Shown piece after piece: positions 8,653 through 17,186 of a DNA stretch of 64,000 nt; the first letter of the stretch is position 1; the number at the start of each line of letters is the position of its first letter. The notes beneath the pieces were generated by a model, which was given only the letters and a program-made list of their open reading frames with translations, had not been told where the DNA came from and searched no databases. The stretch is from CAZMYM01 sp964620325 (GTDB lineage Bacteria > Bipolaricaulota > Bipolaricaulia > UBA7950 > UBA9294). The translations under genes and the position numbers were made by a program. The stretch is from NCBI GenBank assembly GCA_964620325.1, contig CAZUIM010000004.1:40912-104911 (forward strand), given 5' to 3'.

Positions 8653-9891
8653 ATGGAAGAGCGCTACTACGCGGGATTCATGTCCAAGCAACCTGGCTGG
8701 ATGAGAGGGGCGAAGTTCATTCGACGTCGCTTCTTCGCCTATGTCGTCGACGCGCTCGCGGTCGGCTATCTTGTGACCCTCGCATCCTTCTGTTTCAATG
8801 TCCTCGCGTACAACTTCAAGGACTTCGTTCTCCTCCCATGGTGGGTCCTGCTTCTCGTCGCATTCGAGGTTGCCGTGCTCTGGGAGTGCTTCGGCACCTC
8901 GGTGGGAATGAAGTTGCTCGGGGTCCGGCTGGTCGATGCCGAAGAGAGAAGCTTGCCTCGTCGCCTGCTCGGCAGGAGCCTGCGGGTCGTCTTGTGGCAT
9001 CTCTCGGCTCTGCCGCTTCTGGGGTTCCTCTTCTCCCCGGAGGAAGGACGTCGGGCTCTTCACGATCGGGCCACGGGCCTGAGAATGGCGACAGCCGACG
9101 AACTTGGCCGTGACCTCCGTCCGTGGTACCGGAGAGGCTGGCTTCTCGCCACGCTTGTTCTGGTTGCGTCGACACTCCTCGCCGCGGCCCTCTACACCGA
9201 GGTCGACCTCATTGCCTTCTTCACTGGTGCGGGGAAGACGGGGAAGTGGTGGAAGGCTCTTCTCACACCGGATTGGTCTGTTTTTGTGAAGGGCTTTCGC
9301 TACCTGATCGTGACGATCTTCACGGCCTTCCTCGCGACGGCCTTCGCCGTTGCGGTTGCCGCCCCGCTGAGCTTCTTCGCGGCGAGGAACCTGGCAACCG
9401 GGTTCGGAAGACGGCTCGCCTACACGATCATCCGTGCCGTTCTGAGCGTGGTTCGGTCGATCGAGCCGATCGTGTGGGGAATCATCTTCATCGTCTGGGT
9501 CAAGGTGGGAGCGTTCCCGGGGATCCTCGCCTTGTTCGTACACTCCGTGGCGGACTTGACGAAGCTCTACTCCGAGAGGTTGGAGTCGATCGACCAAGGG
9601 CCGGTTGAGGCGGTCCGTGCGACAGGCGCCAGGCGGATACACGTCATCCTCTACGGGATCGTGCCGCAGATCATCAATCCGTACCTTTCGTTCACGATCT
9701 ATCGGTGGGACATCAACGTGCGCATGGCGACGGTCATCGGGCTGATCGGGGTTCCGGTGATCGGGCAGCTTCTCTACCAATACACGCAGCTCTACAAGTT
9801 CCACAAAGTGGGAATGATGATGCTTCTCATCCTGGCGACCGTGTGGCTTATGGACTACCTGTCGGGTCGGCTCCGGGCACGCCTCGAATAG
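8653..9891 (+). CDS. phnE: RDD domain-PhnE permease fusion, second copy
   Basis: A 412-residue paralogue of the preceding permease. Residues ~20-150 give a clear RDD domain (RRRFFAYVVDALAVGY, GTSVGMKLLGVRLVDAEERS, HDRATGLRM). Residues ~160-412 are PhnE, with EAVRATGARRIHVILYGIVPQ as the ATPase-coupling loop and RWDINVRMATVIG. The ATG at 8653 lies 4 nt after the first copy's stop. The two permeases probably form a heterodimeric pore driven by PhnC. The pair are diverged, so the duplication is not recent. Confidence 0.88.
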   Translation: MEERYYAGFMSKQPGWMRGAKFIRRRFFAYVVDALAVGYLVTLASFCFNVLAYNFKDFVLLPWWVLLLVAFEVAVLWECFGTSVGMKLLGVRLVDAEERSLPRRLLGRSLRVVLWHLSALPLLGFLFSPEEGRRALHDRATGLRMATADELGRDLRPWYRRGWLLATLVLVASTLLAAALYTEVDLIAFFTGAGKTGKWWKALLTPDWSVFVKGFRYLIVTIFTAFLATAFAVAVAAPLSFFAARNLATGFGRRLAYTIIRAVLSVVRSIEPIVWGIIFIVWVKVGAFPGILALFVHSVADLTKLYSERLESIDQGPVEAVRATGARRIHVILYGIVPQIINPYLSFTIYRWDINVRMATVIGLIGVPVIGQLLYQYTQLYKFHKVGMMMLLILATVWLMDYLSGRLRARLE

Positions 9892-9915
9892 ACAGTCCCT
9901 GCAAGACGCGTCTAC

Positions 9916-10125
9916 CTACCGGCCGGTCAACCCTTCGAGATACGCTTGGATCTCGTCCAAACCGTAGGTCGTCTTCATCGCCTTGTAGTCCTCGAGCCAG
10001 GCGTCCTTGATCGTGTCATCGCGCCGGATCTCGACGTCGGAGATCCCGAAGGCGCTCACCATCTTCTCCGCCTCTTCCTCGATTTGGCGATCCTTCACCC
10101 GGAACAGGAACCGCGGTATCTTCAT
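9916..10125 (-). CDS. Small conserved-looking protein of unknown function (69 aa)
   Basis: A soluble, charged 69-residue protein (MKIPRFLFRVKDRQIEEEAE…) with an ATG preceded by GGGAGG at good spacing, which supports a real gene. No transmembrane segment, cysteine pair or known motif is visible; the predicted structure is mostly helical. It is convergent with the phn operon and divergent from the nucleoside phosphorylase gene. Function unknown. Confidence 0.7.
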   Translation of the reverse strand: MKIPRFLFRVKDRQIEEEAEKMVSAFGISDVEIRRDDTIKDAWLEDYKAMKTTYGLDEIQAYLEGLTGR

Positions 10126-10218
10126 CTCGATCCTCCCATTTCAACTGGAGTATAGCGATCCCCGGCGACCGCATCGACCGCCGCTCTTCCGAGGCAAGCC
10201 TCTCGCCCGCGGTCGCCG

Positions 10219-10247
10219 TTGAACCGGACGGACGGCGGACCTAGAAT
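10219..10247 (+). promoter_or_regulatory. Promoter of the nucleoside phosphorylase gene, leaderless arrangement
   Basis: TTGAAC at 10219-10224 and TAGAAT at 10242-10247 are 17 bp apart. The start codon at 10257 is only 9 nt beyond the -10 box, so transcription should begin within about 3 nt of the ATG. No Shine-Dalgarno sequence is present, which agrees with a leaderless mRNA. Confidence 0.7.
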
Positions 10248-10256
10248 CGATCCGTA

Positions 10257-11585
10257 ATGAATACGGTTCCCATCATCGAGAAGAAGCGGGACGGCAGGGC
10301 GCTGACTCGCGAGGAGATCGAGCACTGGATCTCCGGCGTCGTCGCCGGAACGATCCCGTCATATCAGTCCGCGGCTCTCCTCATGGCGATCCGCATCCGC
10401 GGGATGAACGACGAGGAGACGGCGATCCTGACCGACGCGATGGCGCGGTCTGGATCAGTCTTCACCCCGGAGGATCTCGGCGGTTTCACCGTCGACAAGC
10501 ACTCGACCGGAGGAGTTGGCGACACAACGACACTCGTGTTGGTTCCAATGCTCGCCGCCGCCGGCCTGACGATTGGGAAGCTCTCGGGGCGCGCGCTCGG
10601 ACACACCGGCGGAACGATCGACAAGCTGGATTCGATCCCCGGATTCCGGACAGACCTCTCTCGGAGAGCCTTCCTGGATCAGATCCACAGAATCGGCTTC
10701 GCTCTCGCCGACCACACCGAGGACATGGTCCCGGCCGATCGGATCCTCTACGAGTTGCGCGACGTCACCGGAACGGTCGACTCGCTCCCGCTCATCGTCG
10801 CCTCGATCATGTCCAAGAAGATCGCCGGAGGGGCTCAGGGGATCGTCATCGACGTCAAGACCGGTGCCGGCGCATTCCTCCCGGAGCTCGAGGCGTCGCG
10901 GAACCTGGCAAACGCGCTCGTCACGATCGGGGCCAGACTCGGGCGGAAGATGGCGGCGCTGATCACCGACATGTCGCAACCGCTCGGGAGGATGGTCGGC
11001 AACGCGCTCGAGGTGCACGAAGCGATCGATACCCTCCACGGAAGCGGCCCGAAGGATCTCGCGACCGTCTGCTGCGAGCTCGGCGCCGAGCTCCTGGTCT
11101 TCGCGGGGAAGGCCGTCGATCGCGACGACGCGATGGAGACGCTTGACCGTCTTCTCCTCGACGGACGCGCATTCGAGAAGTTGCGCCAACTCGTCTCGAG
11201 CCAGGGCGGAGACGTCACGTGTCTCGACGATCCTTCTCTTCTCCCGCGCGCTTCGCGGCAAGCCGAGGTCCGCAGCGGCGTTGCCGGAACGATCTCGTCG
11301 CTCGACGCTCTCGCGATCGGGCGGGCGGCGAACCTGCTCGGCGCCGGACGGAAGACTGCGGAGGATGACATCGATCCGGCCGTCGGCGTCGAACTGAAGA
11401 GGAAGATCGGTGACACCGTCGCAGCCGGCGAGGACCTCGCCCTCCTCCACGTCAACGACGAGCGCCGCCTCGAGGAAGCCCGTGCAATGATCGAGGCGGC
11501 ATACACGATCGACGAAAGCGGAGACCGCCACGATCCTCCGCCACTCGTCGTCGACCGCATTTTCGGCGATCCGGCGAACGTCTAG
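10257..11585 (+). CDS. pdp: Pyrimidine-nucleoside / thymidine phosphorylase
   Basis: A 442-residue enzyme that phosphorolyses thymidine, deoxyuridine or uridine to base plus (deoxy)ribose-1-phosphate. It has the family glycine-rich phosphate-binding motif DKHSTGGVGDTTTLVL near residue 81, then GRALGHTGGTIDKLDSIPGF, the substrate region YELRDVTGTVDSLPLI, and SIMSKKIAGGAQGIVIDVKTGAGAF. The C-terminal domain (RSGVAGTISSLDALAIG) is of the PyNP type. Length and motifs fit both pdp and deoA; pdp is slightly favoured. With the cytidine deaminase next door and the BMP transporter upstream, it points to nucleoside salvage. Confidence 0.93.
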   Translation: MNTVPIIEKKRDGRALTREEIEHWISGVVAGTIPSYQSAALLMAIRIRGMNDEETAILTDAMARSGSVFTPEDLGGFTVDKHSTGGVGDTTTLVLVPMLAAAGLTIGKLSGRALGHTGGTIDKLDSIPGFRTDLSRRAFLDQIHRIGFALADHTEDMVPADRILYELRDVTGTVDSLPLIVASIMSKKIAGGAQGIVIDVKTGAGAFLPELEASRNLANALVTIGARLGRKMAALITDMSQPLGRMVGNALEVHEAIDTLHGSGPKDLATVCCELGAELLVFAGKAVDRDDAMETLDRLLLDGRAFEKLRQLVSSQGGDVTCLDDPSLLPRASRQAEVRSGVAGTISSLDALAIGRAANLLGAGRKTAEDDIDPAVGVELKRKIGDTVAAGEDLALLHVNDERRLEEARAMIEAAYTIDESGDRHDPPPLVVDRIFGDPANV

Positions 11586-11648
11586 ACAGCAACGTTTGGC
11601 GTGGCGTCTGCGTGCGCGTTCCGAAGGTGCCTTGCCACTCGTTGTTCG

Positions 11649-12026
11649 CTAGAGAGTGAAGGCTTCGGGGAGGAGATCGCGGATCGTCGTCCGCCGGAAC
11701 TGGCCGTCCGTGTTCCCCATCAGGATCTCGAGATCGGGAGCATGCTCGATCATCACCTGTCGACAGGTGCCGCACGGTTGGCAGTATTCCCGGTCACAGG
11801 TGACCGCCAACTTGACGAAGTCCCTGTGTCCCTCGGAGATCGCCTTGAAGAAGGCCGTCCGCTCGGCGCAGATCGTCGATCCGAACGCCGCGTTCTCGAT
11901 GTTCACCCCGGTGAAGACATTTCCGTCTGCGCAGAGAAGGGCCGCCCCGACCTTGAAACCGGAGTACGGAACGTATGCGCGTTCGCGGGCCTCATTCGCC
12001 CGCCGCATCAGCTCTCGATCGTCCAT
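11649..12026 (-). CDS. cdd: Cytidine deaminase
   Basis: A 125-residue homotetrameric-type cytidine deaminase that converts (deoxy)cytidine to (deoxy)uridine. It has YVPYSGFKVGAALL, the catalytic CAERTAFFKA (zinc Cys plus proton-shuttle Glu) and the zinc pair motif PCGTCRQ. The ATG at 12024-12026 is part of a TGATG overlap with the stop of the upstream exported-protein gene, so it is translationally coupled to it. It is convergent with the nucleoside phosphorylase, completing a pyrimidine salvage pair. Confidence 0.95.
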   Translation of the reverse strand: MDDRELMRRANEARERAYVPYSGFKVGAALLCADGNVFTGVNIENAAFGSTICAERTAFFKAISEGHRDFVKLAVTCDREYCQPCGTCRQVMIEHAPDLEILMGNTDGQFRRTTIRDLLPEAFTL

Positions 12027-12874
12027 CAGAATCGTATCACCATCCCGACGCTCCCACCGATCCCCCCGATGCGGACGTCCCACCAGCCCGATGACGCGCT
12101 GATCGGGAGGATGAAGCGAACCTCGCCGACCAATCGAAGGAACGGCGGACCGATCTCGACACCGACCGCCGAGGTGATCGCAAAGGCAGACCACGTTAGC
12201 TCATCCAGCCGCAGTGCGGCGAGGGCCGCCTGCACCGGTTCGGCCAACTCGGTCGGGACGTCGACCTCGACCTCCGGCGACGCCCCGCCGCCGACCAGGA
12301 GAACGCCGGCCGCCAGATCGAGCCCGACGACAAACAGGTCGAATCGCTTCGTCACCTCCGTCACGATCGCCCAGGTTCCGAAGGCGAAGTCGATCGCCAA
12401 CGAGCCGTCGAAGCCATCCTCATCGATCTCGACGTCGACGAGGGGCGATGGAATCGGAAGGCCGGCCAAATCGGCGATTTCTCGAACCAGGCCGTCTGAC
12501 AGGAATCCGGCCGAGAATCGAACGCCGTTGAGCAGGAGGAGGGGAAGGCCGATCTCGAGCGAGCCGCCGAGAAGAGGGACCGGGAGAAGTGTCGGGGCGT
12601 CTCCGAGCGCCTCTTCCACTGCGGCGAGCCCGTCTTCGAACCCATGCCGAACCTCGGCCCGATCCTGCGGCGGAACGCCGTAGTCGATCATCGCCCGATC
12701 GAGGGCATCAAACGCTTCGTTCGCCGCTATCGGCACCTTGCCGAAGGTCGCCGCCAGATCCACAGTGTAGGCGAGTGCCCCGAACCACACGCCGCCCGCT
12801 TGCGCGCCGATGCAAGCGCAGAGAATCAGCGCCGCACCGCAGATCGCACCCTTCACCAGGGCTCGCCGGCTCAT
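12026..12874 (-). CDS. Exported protein of unknown function (282 aa)
   Basis: Starts at the ATG that overlaps the acyl-CoA synthetase stop (ATGA), giving MSRRALVKGAICGAALILCACIG, a signal peptide with a possible lipobox-like LCAC. The remainder is rich in V, L, I, A, G and D, with alternating hydrophobic residues (FGTWAIVTEVTKRFDLFVVGLDLAAGVLLVGGG) and a C-terminus ending IGGSVGMVIRF. Alternating strands and a terminal aromatic suggest an outer-membrane beta-barrel-like protein, but this is inference. It is the middle gene of a coupled trio with the synthetase and cdd. Confidence 0.75.
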   Translation of the reverse strand: MSRRALVKGAICGAALILCACIGAQAGGVWFGALAYTVDLAATFGKVPIAANEAFDALDRAMIDYGVPPQDRAEVRHGFEDGLAAVEEALGDAPTLLPVPLLGGSLEIGLPLLLLNGVRFSAGFLSDGLVREIADLAGLPIPSPLVDVEIDEDGFDGSLAIDFAFGTWAIVTEVTKRFDLFVVGLDLAAGVLLVGGGASPEVEVDVPTELAEPVQAALAALRLDELTWSAFAITSAVGVEIGPPFLRLVGEVRFILPISASSGWWDVRIGGIGGSVGMVIRF

Positions 12875-14496
12875 CTTCTGTCCCAGCCCTCCCATTCCCT
12901 CTTCTTCAATTCGGCTCGCTTGATCTTACCACTCGTCGTCTTCGGTAGCTCCGTCACGTATTCGATCGCGCGCGGATACTTGTACGGCGCGGTCACGCTC
13001 TTCACGTGATCCTGCAGCTGTTTCGTCAGCTCGTCGGACGGTTCGTATCCGTCGGCGAGAATGACGAACGCCTTGACGATCTCGCCGCGGTCGCGATGCG
13101 GAGCGGCGACTGCGGCCGCCTCGACGACGGCCGGGTGACTGACCAACGCGTCCTCGACCTCGAACGGACCGATCCGATAGCCGGATGTGAGGATGACGTC
13201 GTCGGCTCGCCCCTCGAAGAAGAGGTAGCCGTCCTCGTCCATCCTGGCCAGATCCCCGGTGCGATACCACCCTCCGGAGAAGACTGCCTCATCGAGCTCT
13301 GGCGCGTTCCAGTACCCATCGAAGATCGCCGGGCTGTCCGGCTTGAGGGCGATCTCACCGACCTCCCCCTTCGAGACCCGCGTCCCCGCTTCGTCGATCA
13401 GGACGACTCCCGGACCCGGCGTCGGCATCCCCATCGCTCCTGGCTTCACCGGCATTCCGGGAAGGTTGCAGACGAGACAGACGCTCTCGGTCTGCCCGTA
13501 GCCGTCGCGAATCGTGACGCCGAAAGCCCGCTTGAACGCCTCGATCGGCTCAACGTTCAGCGGCTCTCCGGCCGAGAGCGCGTCCTGGAGCGCGACATCG
13601 TAGTCTGCAAGATTCGGAATCTGAGCGAACAGCCGATACTCCGTCGGGGTGCAGCAGAGCTTGGTCACCTTGTACTTCACCAGCAACTCGAGGTATCGCT
13701 CCCCATCGAAGCGCCCGTTGTACATCACTTGCGTCGCGCCCGTCGTCAACGAGACGCCGACCGGGCTCCAGTACCACTTCGCCCAACCGGGCGCCGTCGT
13801 CGCCCAGATGACGTCGTCCTCGCTCGCTCCGTACCAATAGCGCGCCGTGATCCGGTTGTGACAGTACATCCAGCGATGCTTGTGGACGACTGGTTTCGGC
13901 TTCCCCGTCGTCCCGGAGGTGAAGTTGATCGTCATCGGGTCGTCCACTGTAAGGGCGACCTTCTCGTCGTCCGGATCCCCTTCGGCGACCAGGTCCTCGA
14001 ACCGGAGCCAGCCTTCCGGCGCTTCGCCTCCACCGATCAGGATGAACGTCTCGAGCGGGCAGGTGCCGCGCGCCGCCTCGACCGTCTCGATCGTCGACAC
14101 GTCGGCGACGATGACACGCGCGCCGCTCACCTCCGATCGATAGACGATCTCGCCGCTCTTGAGCATCTCCGAGCACGGGATCGCGACACCACCGGCCACG
14201 AATGTCCCGAGCTGTGCCATGTGTGCCTCGGGAAGCCTGGGCAGAATGTGCATCACCGGATCACCTTTGGCGACGCCTAGCCGCCGCAGGGCGCTTCCGA
14301 ACCGGCGCATTCCCGCGACCAACTCCGCGTAGCTCACCCGCTGCGCATTGCCGTCCGTGTCCTCCCAGAGGACGGCGCTCTTCTCCGGATGTCTCCGCGC
14401 GTGCCCCTCGACGACGTCGACAATGTTGTAGTCGGCTGGGATGTTCCATTCGAATTCCCGAACCTCTCGCTCGTAGGACGGCTTGTCGTAGCGCAT
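12871..14496 (-). CDS. AMP-forming acyl-CoA synthetase (acetyl/medium-chain type)
   Basis: A 541-residue adenylate-forming enzyme that activates a carboxylic acid with ATP and CoA. The core motifs are intact: A3 TINFTSGTTGKPKPV near residue 190, A5 DGYGQTESV, A7 YRTGDLARMDEDGYLFFEGR, A8 SGYRIGPFEVE and A10 PKTTSGKIKR with the catalytic lysine. The layout is that of acetyl-CoA synthetase-like / MACS enzymes; the acid is not predictable. AAGGTGAT precedes the ATG at 14496. It heads an overlapping three-gene unit with the exported protein and cdd. Confidence 0.92.
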   Translation of the reverse strand: MRYDKPSYEREVREFEWNIPADYNIVDVVEGHARRHPEKSAVLWEDTDGNAQRVSYAELVAGMRRFGSALRRLGVAKGDPVMHILPRLPEAHMAQLGTFVAGGVAIPCSEMLKSGEIVYRSEVSGARVIVADVSTIETVEAARGTCPLETFILIGGGEAPEGWLRFEDLVAEGDPDDEKVALTVDDPMTINFTSGTTGKPKPVVHKHRWMYCHNRITARYWYGASEDDVIWATTAPGWAKWYWSPVGVSLTTGATQVMYNGRFDGERYLELLVKYKVTKLCCTPTEYRLFAQIPNLADYDVALQDALSAGEPLNVEPIEAFKRAFGVTIRDGYGQTESVCLVCNLPGMPVKPGAMGMPTPGPGVVLIDEAGTRVSKGEVGEIALKPDSPAIFDGYWNAPELDEAVFSGGWYRTGDLARMDEDGYLFFEGRADDVILTSGYRIGPFEVEDALVSHPAVVEAAAVAAPHRDRGEIVKAFVILADGYEPSDELTKQLQDHVKSVTAPYKYPRAIEYVTELPKTTSGKIKRAELKKREWEGWDRR

Positions 14497-14590
14497 CGTG
14501 TCGAATCACCTTACAGACTGGGTTTTGCTCCTAGGCAATGCTTCCTATAGCATACTCGCTAGACTCGGCATCAACCAGGAAGGACGATTC

Positions 14591-15346
14591 ATGAAAGCCT
14601 TTGCCGTACTCGCACCGTCGACCTCCAAGCGTCTGATCGCCAAGGGCGTGGTTGCGCATTCGATCGTTCAAACCGCGATCGAGGGCGGGACCGTCGTCGT
14701 CACGCTCGGAACGACGAACGCGTTCGTCGCCGCCGAGCTCTCCGGTGACTCGATCGACCACGGCGCATTCGCCGCCGGAGTCGTCGACGATCGGTGGAAC
14801 CTCAATGCCCGCATCGGCGAAGAGCGGGATTTTGTCTTCCGAAACGGCGCGCGGATTTCGATCGAGCTCGGCGAGCTGCTCGACTCGCTCGGAGAGGGCG
14901 ATGTCATCATCAAGGGAGGAAACGCGCTCGATCCGTTCGGCACCGTCGGCGTTCTGATGGCGGCGCCGGACGCAGGCACAATCGGCCGATACGTACCGAC
15001 CGCACTCGCTCGCGGCGTCGACCTCGTCGTCCCGATCAGTGTCGGCAAGTCGGTACATACACCGATCCCAACAATCGCAGGAAAACTTGGAAGCCGGCGT
15101 TTGGCGTTCGGCGACGGCCTCCCGTGCGGGATGTTTCCGCTCACCGGGGACGTCGTGACGGAGATCGAGGCCCTCGAGATCCTCTTCTCGGTTCGCGCCG
15201 ATCACGTCGCCTCCGGAGGCATCGGTGTCGGCGCAGGGAGCGTCTCGCTCGTTCTCGAAGGAGAAGCGGACGACGTGCGCGCCGCCTACGATCTTCTCCA
15301 ACGACTGAAAGGAGCTCCCGAGCCGCTCGTCGAAGGTCGCCGATGA
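14591..15346 (+). CDS. Conserved-looking protein of unknown function (251 aa) leading the yigZ-ruvA-ruvX run
   Basis: The ATG at 14591 follows AGGAAGGA. The 251-residue soluble protein has conspicuous glycine motifs: TVVVTLGTTNAFVA near the N-terminus, GDVIIKGGNALDP, VPISVGKSVHTPIP, and a C-terminal GGIGVGAGSVSLVLEG. These look like nucleotide- or phosphate-binding loops, but I do not recognise the family. Its stop overlaps the yigZ start (ATGATCG), so the product is co-translated with YigZ, RuvA and RuvX. Confidence 0.8.
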   Translation: MKAFAVLAPSTSKRLIAKGVVAHSIVQTAIEGGTVVVTLGTTNAFVAAELSGDSIDHGAFAAGVVDDRWNLNARIGEERDFVFRNGARISIELGELLDSLGEGDVIIKGGNALDPFGTVGVLMAAPDAGTIGRYVPTALARGVDLVVPISVGKSVHTPIPTIAGKLGSRRLAFGDGLPCGMFPLTGDVVTEIEALEILFSVRADHVASGGIGVGAGSVSLVLEGEADDVRAAYDLLQRLKGAPEPLVEGRR

Positions 15347-15954
15347 TCGATCGCTATCGAACGATCGCCGAACCGACGTCGGCGCGGATCACTCGAAAGA
15401 AGTCACGCTTCTTCGCGTCCGTATTCCCTGTCACCACGGCCGACGAGATCGAGGAGGAGCTGGCGCGCCTTCGCAGGTCGCATCACGATGCAGCTCACGT
15501 CTGCTACGCATACCGTCTCCGCGGAGAGAACGAGCCCGTCTCCGTGTTCGAAGACGCTGGAGAGCCCGCCCGTTCGGCCGGCCTTCCGATCTGCCAGCAG
15601 CTGGAGAAGGACGACTTGTTGGACGTCCTCGCGGTCGTCGTCCGCCACTTCGGCGGCGTCAAGCTCGGCATCGGCGGATTGATCCGCGCGTACTCAGACG
15701 CCGTGCGCGCAGCACTCGACCGAGGATCGATCGTCAAGCGAACGCTCGAAACCGAGATTGAGGTCGCCTTCTCTCCCGATCTGACGTCGGCGGTCATGGG
15801 GACGATCCACCGCCAGGGCGCCCGTGTCGTTCGGATCGAGTACGATGCGGAAGCACGCGCGGTCGTTGCACTACCGCCAAGCCGCGTCGACACGTTCCGC
15901 GAGACGATGCGCGATGCGACCGGGGCCCGTGCGAGGATGGAGGTCAGACCTTGA
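15343..15954 (+). CDS. yigZ: YigZ/IMPACT family protein
   Basis: A 203-residue member of the UPF0029/IMPACT family. The N-terminal domain has the family fingerprint: KKSRFFASVFPV, HDAAHVCYAYRL, SVFEDAGEPARSAGLPI and VVVRHFGGVKLGIGGLIRAYSDA. The C-terminal ~70 residues form the smaller DUF1949-type domain. The family is linked to translation or RNA-related regulation but has no assigned reaction. Both ends overlap neighbouring genes. Confidence 0.92.
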   Translation: MIDRYRTIAEPTSARITRKKSRFFASVFPVTTADEIEEELARLRRSHHDAAHVCYAYRLRGENEPVSVFEDAGEPARSAGLPICQQLEKDDLLDVLAVVVRHFGGVKLGIGGLIRAYSDAVRAALDRGSIVKRTLETEIEVAFSPDLTSAVMGTIHRQGARVVRIEYDAEARAVVALPPSRVDTFRETMRDATGARARMEVRP

Positions 15955-16535
15955 TCGATTCGATCAGCGGTGAGATCGTTCGAGCGGGAGGCGATCACGT
16001 CGTCATCGAGACCGGCGGAATCGCCTATCGCATCTTCTGCCCGTCGTGGGACGTCGCGGCCTGTCCGGTCGGACATCCGGCCGTCCTGTTCGTACATCTC
16101 ATCGTTCGAGACGACACGATGGAGTTGTACGGCTTCGCGTCCCCGGACGAACGCGAGATCTTCACCCATCTCCTCTCCGTCGGACAGGTTGGGCCTCGGC
16201 TTGCCCTTCAGATCCTGTCGTCCCTTCCGACCGACGCCCTCGTGGAGGCGATCGGAGCGAACGACGTCGGCAGACTGACGACGATCAAGGGGGTCGGACG
16301 GAAGACGGCGGAGCGAATCTTGATCGACCTTCGAGACAAGATCGGCGTGGCCGGAGACGGTCGTAGCTTCCTCCTCACGCCCGATGAGGAGACGGCGCTG
16401 CGCGCGTTGACGTCCAAGGCACTCGGCTTCTCTGCGCGGGAGGCCCGCCAGGCGATCGAACGGCTGCGCGGTGAAAGCCTCGACGCCGAAGGCCTCGTCC
16501 GCCGCGCGCTCGCCCAGATAGGAAGCGACCGGTGA
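15951..16535 (+). CDS. ruvA: Holliday junction branch-migration protein RuvA
   Basis: A 194-residue RuvA, normal length. Domain I begins MIDSISGEIVRAGGDHVVIETGGIAYRI, followed by DTMELYGFASPDEREIF. Domain II has the helix-hairpin-helix repeats (LLSVGQVGPRLALQIL and LTTIKGVGRKTAERILIDL), and domain III is a C-terminal helical bundle. The start is TTG at 15951, which overlaps the yigZ stop. RuvA tetramers bind four-way junctions and load RuvB; neither ruvB nor ruvC is in the window. Confidence 0.94.
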   Translation: MIDSISGEIVRAGGDHVVIETGGIAYRIFCPSWDVAACPVGHPAVLFVHLIVRDDTMELYGFASPDEREIFTHLLSVGQVGPRLALQILSSLPTDALVEAIGANDVGRLTTIKGVGRKTAERILIDLRDKIGVAGDGRSFLLTPDEETALRALTSKALGFSAREARQAIERLRGESLDAEGLVRRALAQIGSDR

Positions 16536-16975
16536 GAATCCTCGGAGTCGATTACGGGAGGGCGCGGCTCGGTCTCGCAATCAGCGACGAGGACGCCACG
16601 CTAGCGAGTCCTCTTCCACAGCAGCGCCGAACGCACTCACTCGATCACGACGTGAGACAACTCGCCCGGTGGGCGAGGGAACACCGGATCAGACGCATCG
16701 TCATCGGCCTGCCGCTGAACATGAACGGGTCCCGCGGAGAGATGGCCGAGGAGGTGATCTCCTTCGCCGAGCGCGTCCGGCGAGCGACCGATCTTCCGGT
16801 CGAGCTGACCGACGAACGACTGACCTCCGTAGAAGCGGAGCGGGTCTTGGTCGAGGCGAACTTGTCGAGAAAGAGGCGCAAGGGTCTCCGTGACAGCCTC
16901 GCGGCCGTCCTGATCCTGCAGGAATACCTCAATCGAGAATGCACCGGAGCTTCCGGTGATCAGAAACCTGTGTGA
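16532..16975 (+). CDS. ruvX: Putative pre-16S rRNA nuclease RuvX/YqgF
   Basis: A 147-residue RNase H-fold protein of the YqgF family. It starts with GTG at 16532 overlapping ruvA and shows MRILGVDYGRARLGLAISD (first catalytic Asp), IRRIVIGLPLNMNGSRGEMAEEV, and LTDERLTSVEAERVL with the acidic residue of the active site, plus a C-terminal DSLAAVLILQEYL. The family processes 16S rRNA ends; older annotations call it a Holliday junction resolvase, and co-occurrence with ruvA probably contributed. Confidence 0.92.
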   Translation: MRILGVDYGRARLGLAISDEDATLASPLPQQRRTHSLDHDVRQLARWAREHRIRRIVIGLPLNMNGSRGEMAEEVISFAERVRRATDLPVELTDERLTSVEAERVLVEANLSRKRRKGLRDSLAAVLILQEYLNRECTGASGDQKPV

Positions 16976-16984
16976 CGTGTGCCG

Positions 16985-17152
16985 CTATTTCTTCTCCTCG
17001 CGCGTGAGGTACTCGAGGATCGCCTCGACCACGAGGTAGTTCACCGAACGATCCTTCGCCTCCGCCAGCTTGATCAGACGCTCGACAGGGCGCTGCTCGA
17101 GTTTGCTCTTCGGAACGTAGATCGAGATCTTGTCGAGAAGCTGCTTGGGCAT
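16985..17152 (-). CDS. Small ribbon-helix-helix-like DNA-binding protein (55 aa)
   Basis: A 55-residue frame starts at the ATG at 17150-17152 behind an excellent Shine-Dalgarno (AGGAGGGGG). The protein opens MPKQLLDKISIYVPKSKLEQ and continues VERLIKLAEAKDRSVNYLVVEAILEYLTREEKK. A short basic strand followed by two helices, with the SVNYLVVEAI pattern, is typical of CopG/Arc ribbon-helix-helix regulators. No toxin gene is adjacent, so it looks like a solo regulator and not an antitoxin. It has its own promoter. Confidence 0.8.
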   Translation of the reverse strand: MPKQLLDKISIYVPKSKLEQRPVERLIKLAEAKDRSVNYLVVEAILEYLTREEKK

Positions 17153-17186
17153 AGAATCCCCCCTCCTCGTAGCGGTTCAAGAATGT

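Noticed and set aside
12001..12060. A -10-like TACGAT 4 nt before the cdd start, resembling the leaderless pattern
   Set aside because: The hexamer is inside the 3' coding end of the upstream gene and cdd overlaps its stop (TGATG), so translational coupling explains the start better.
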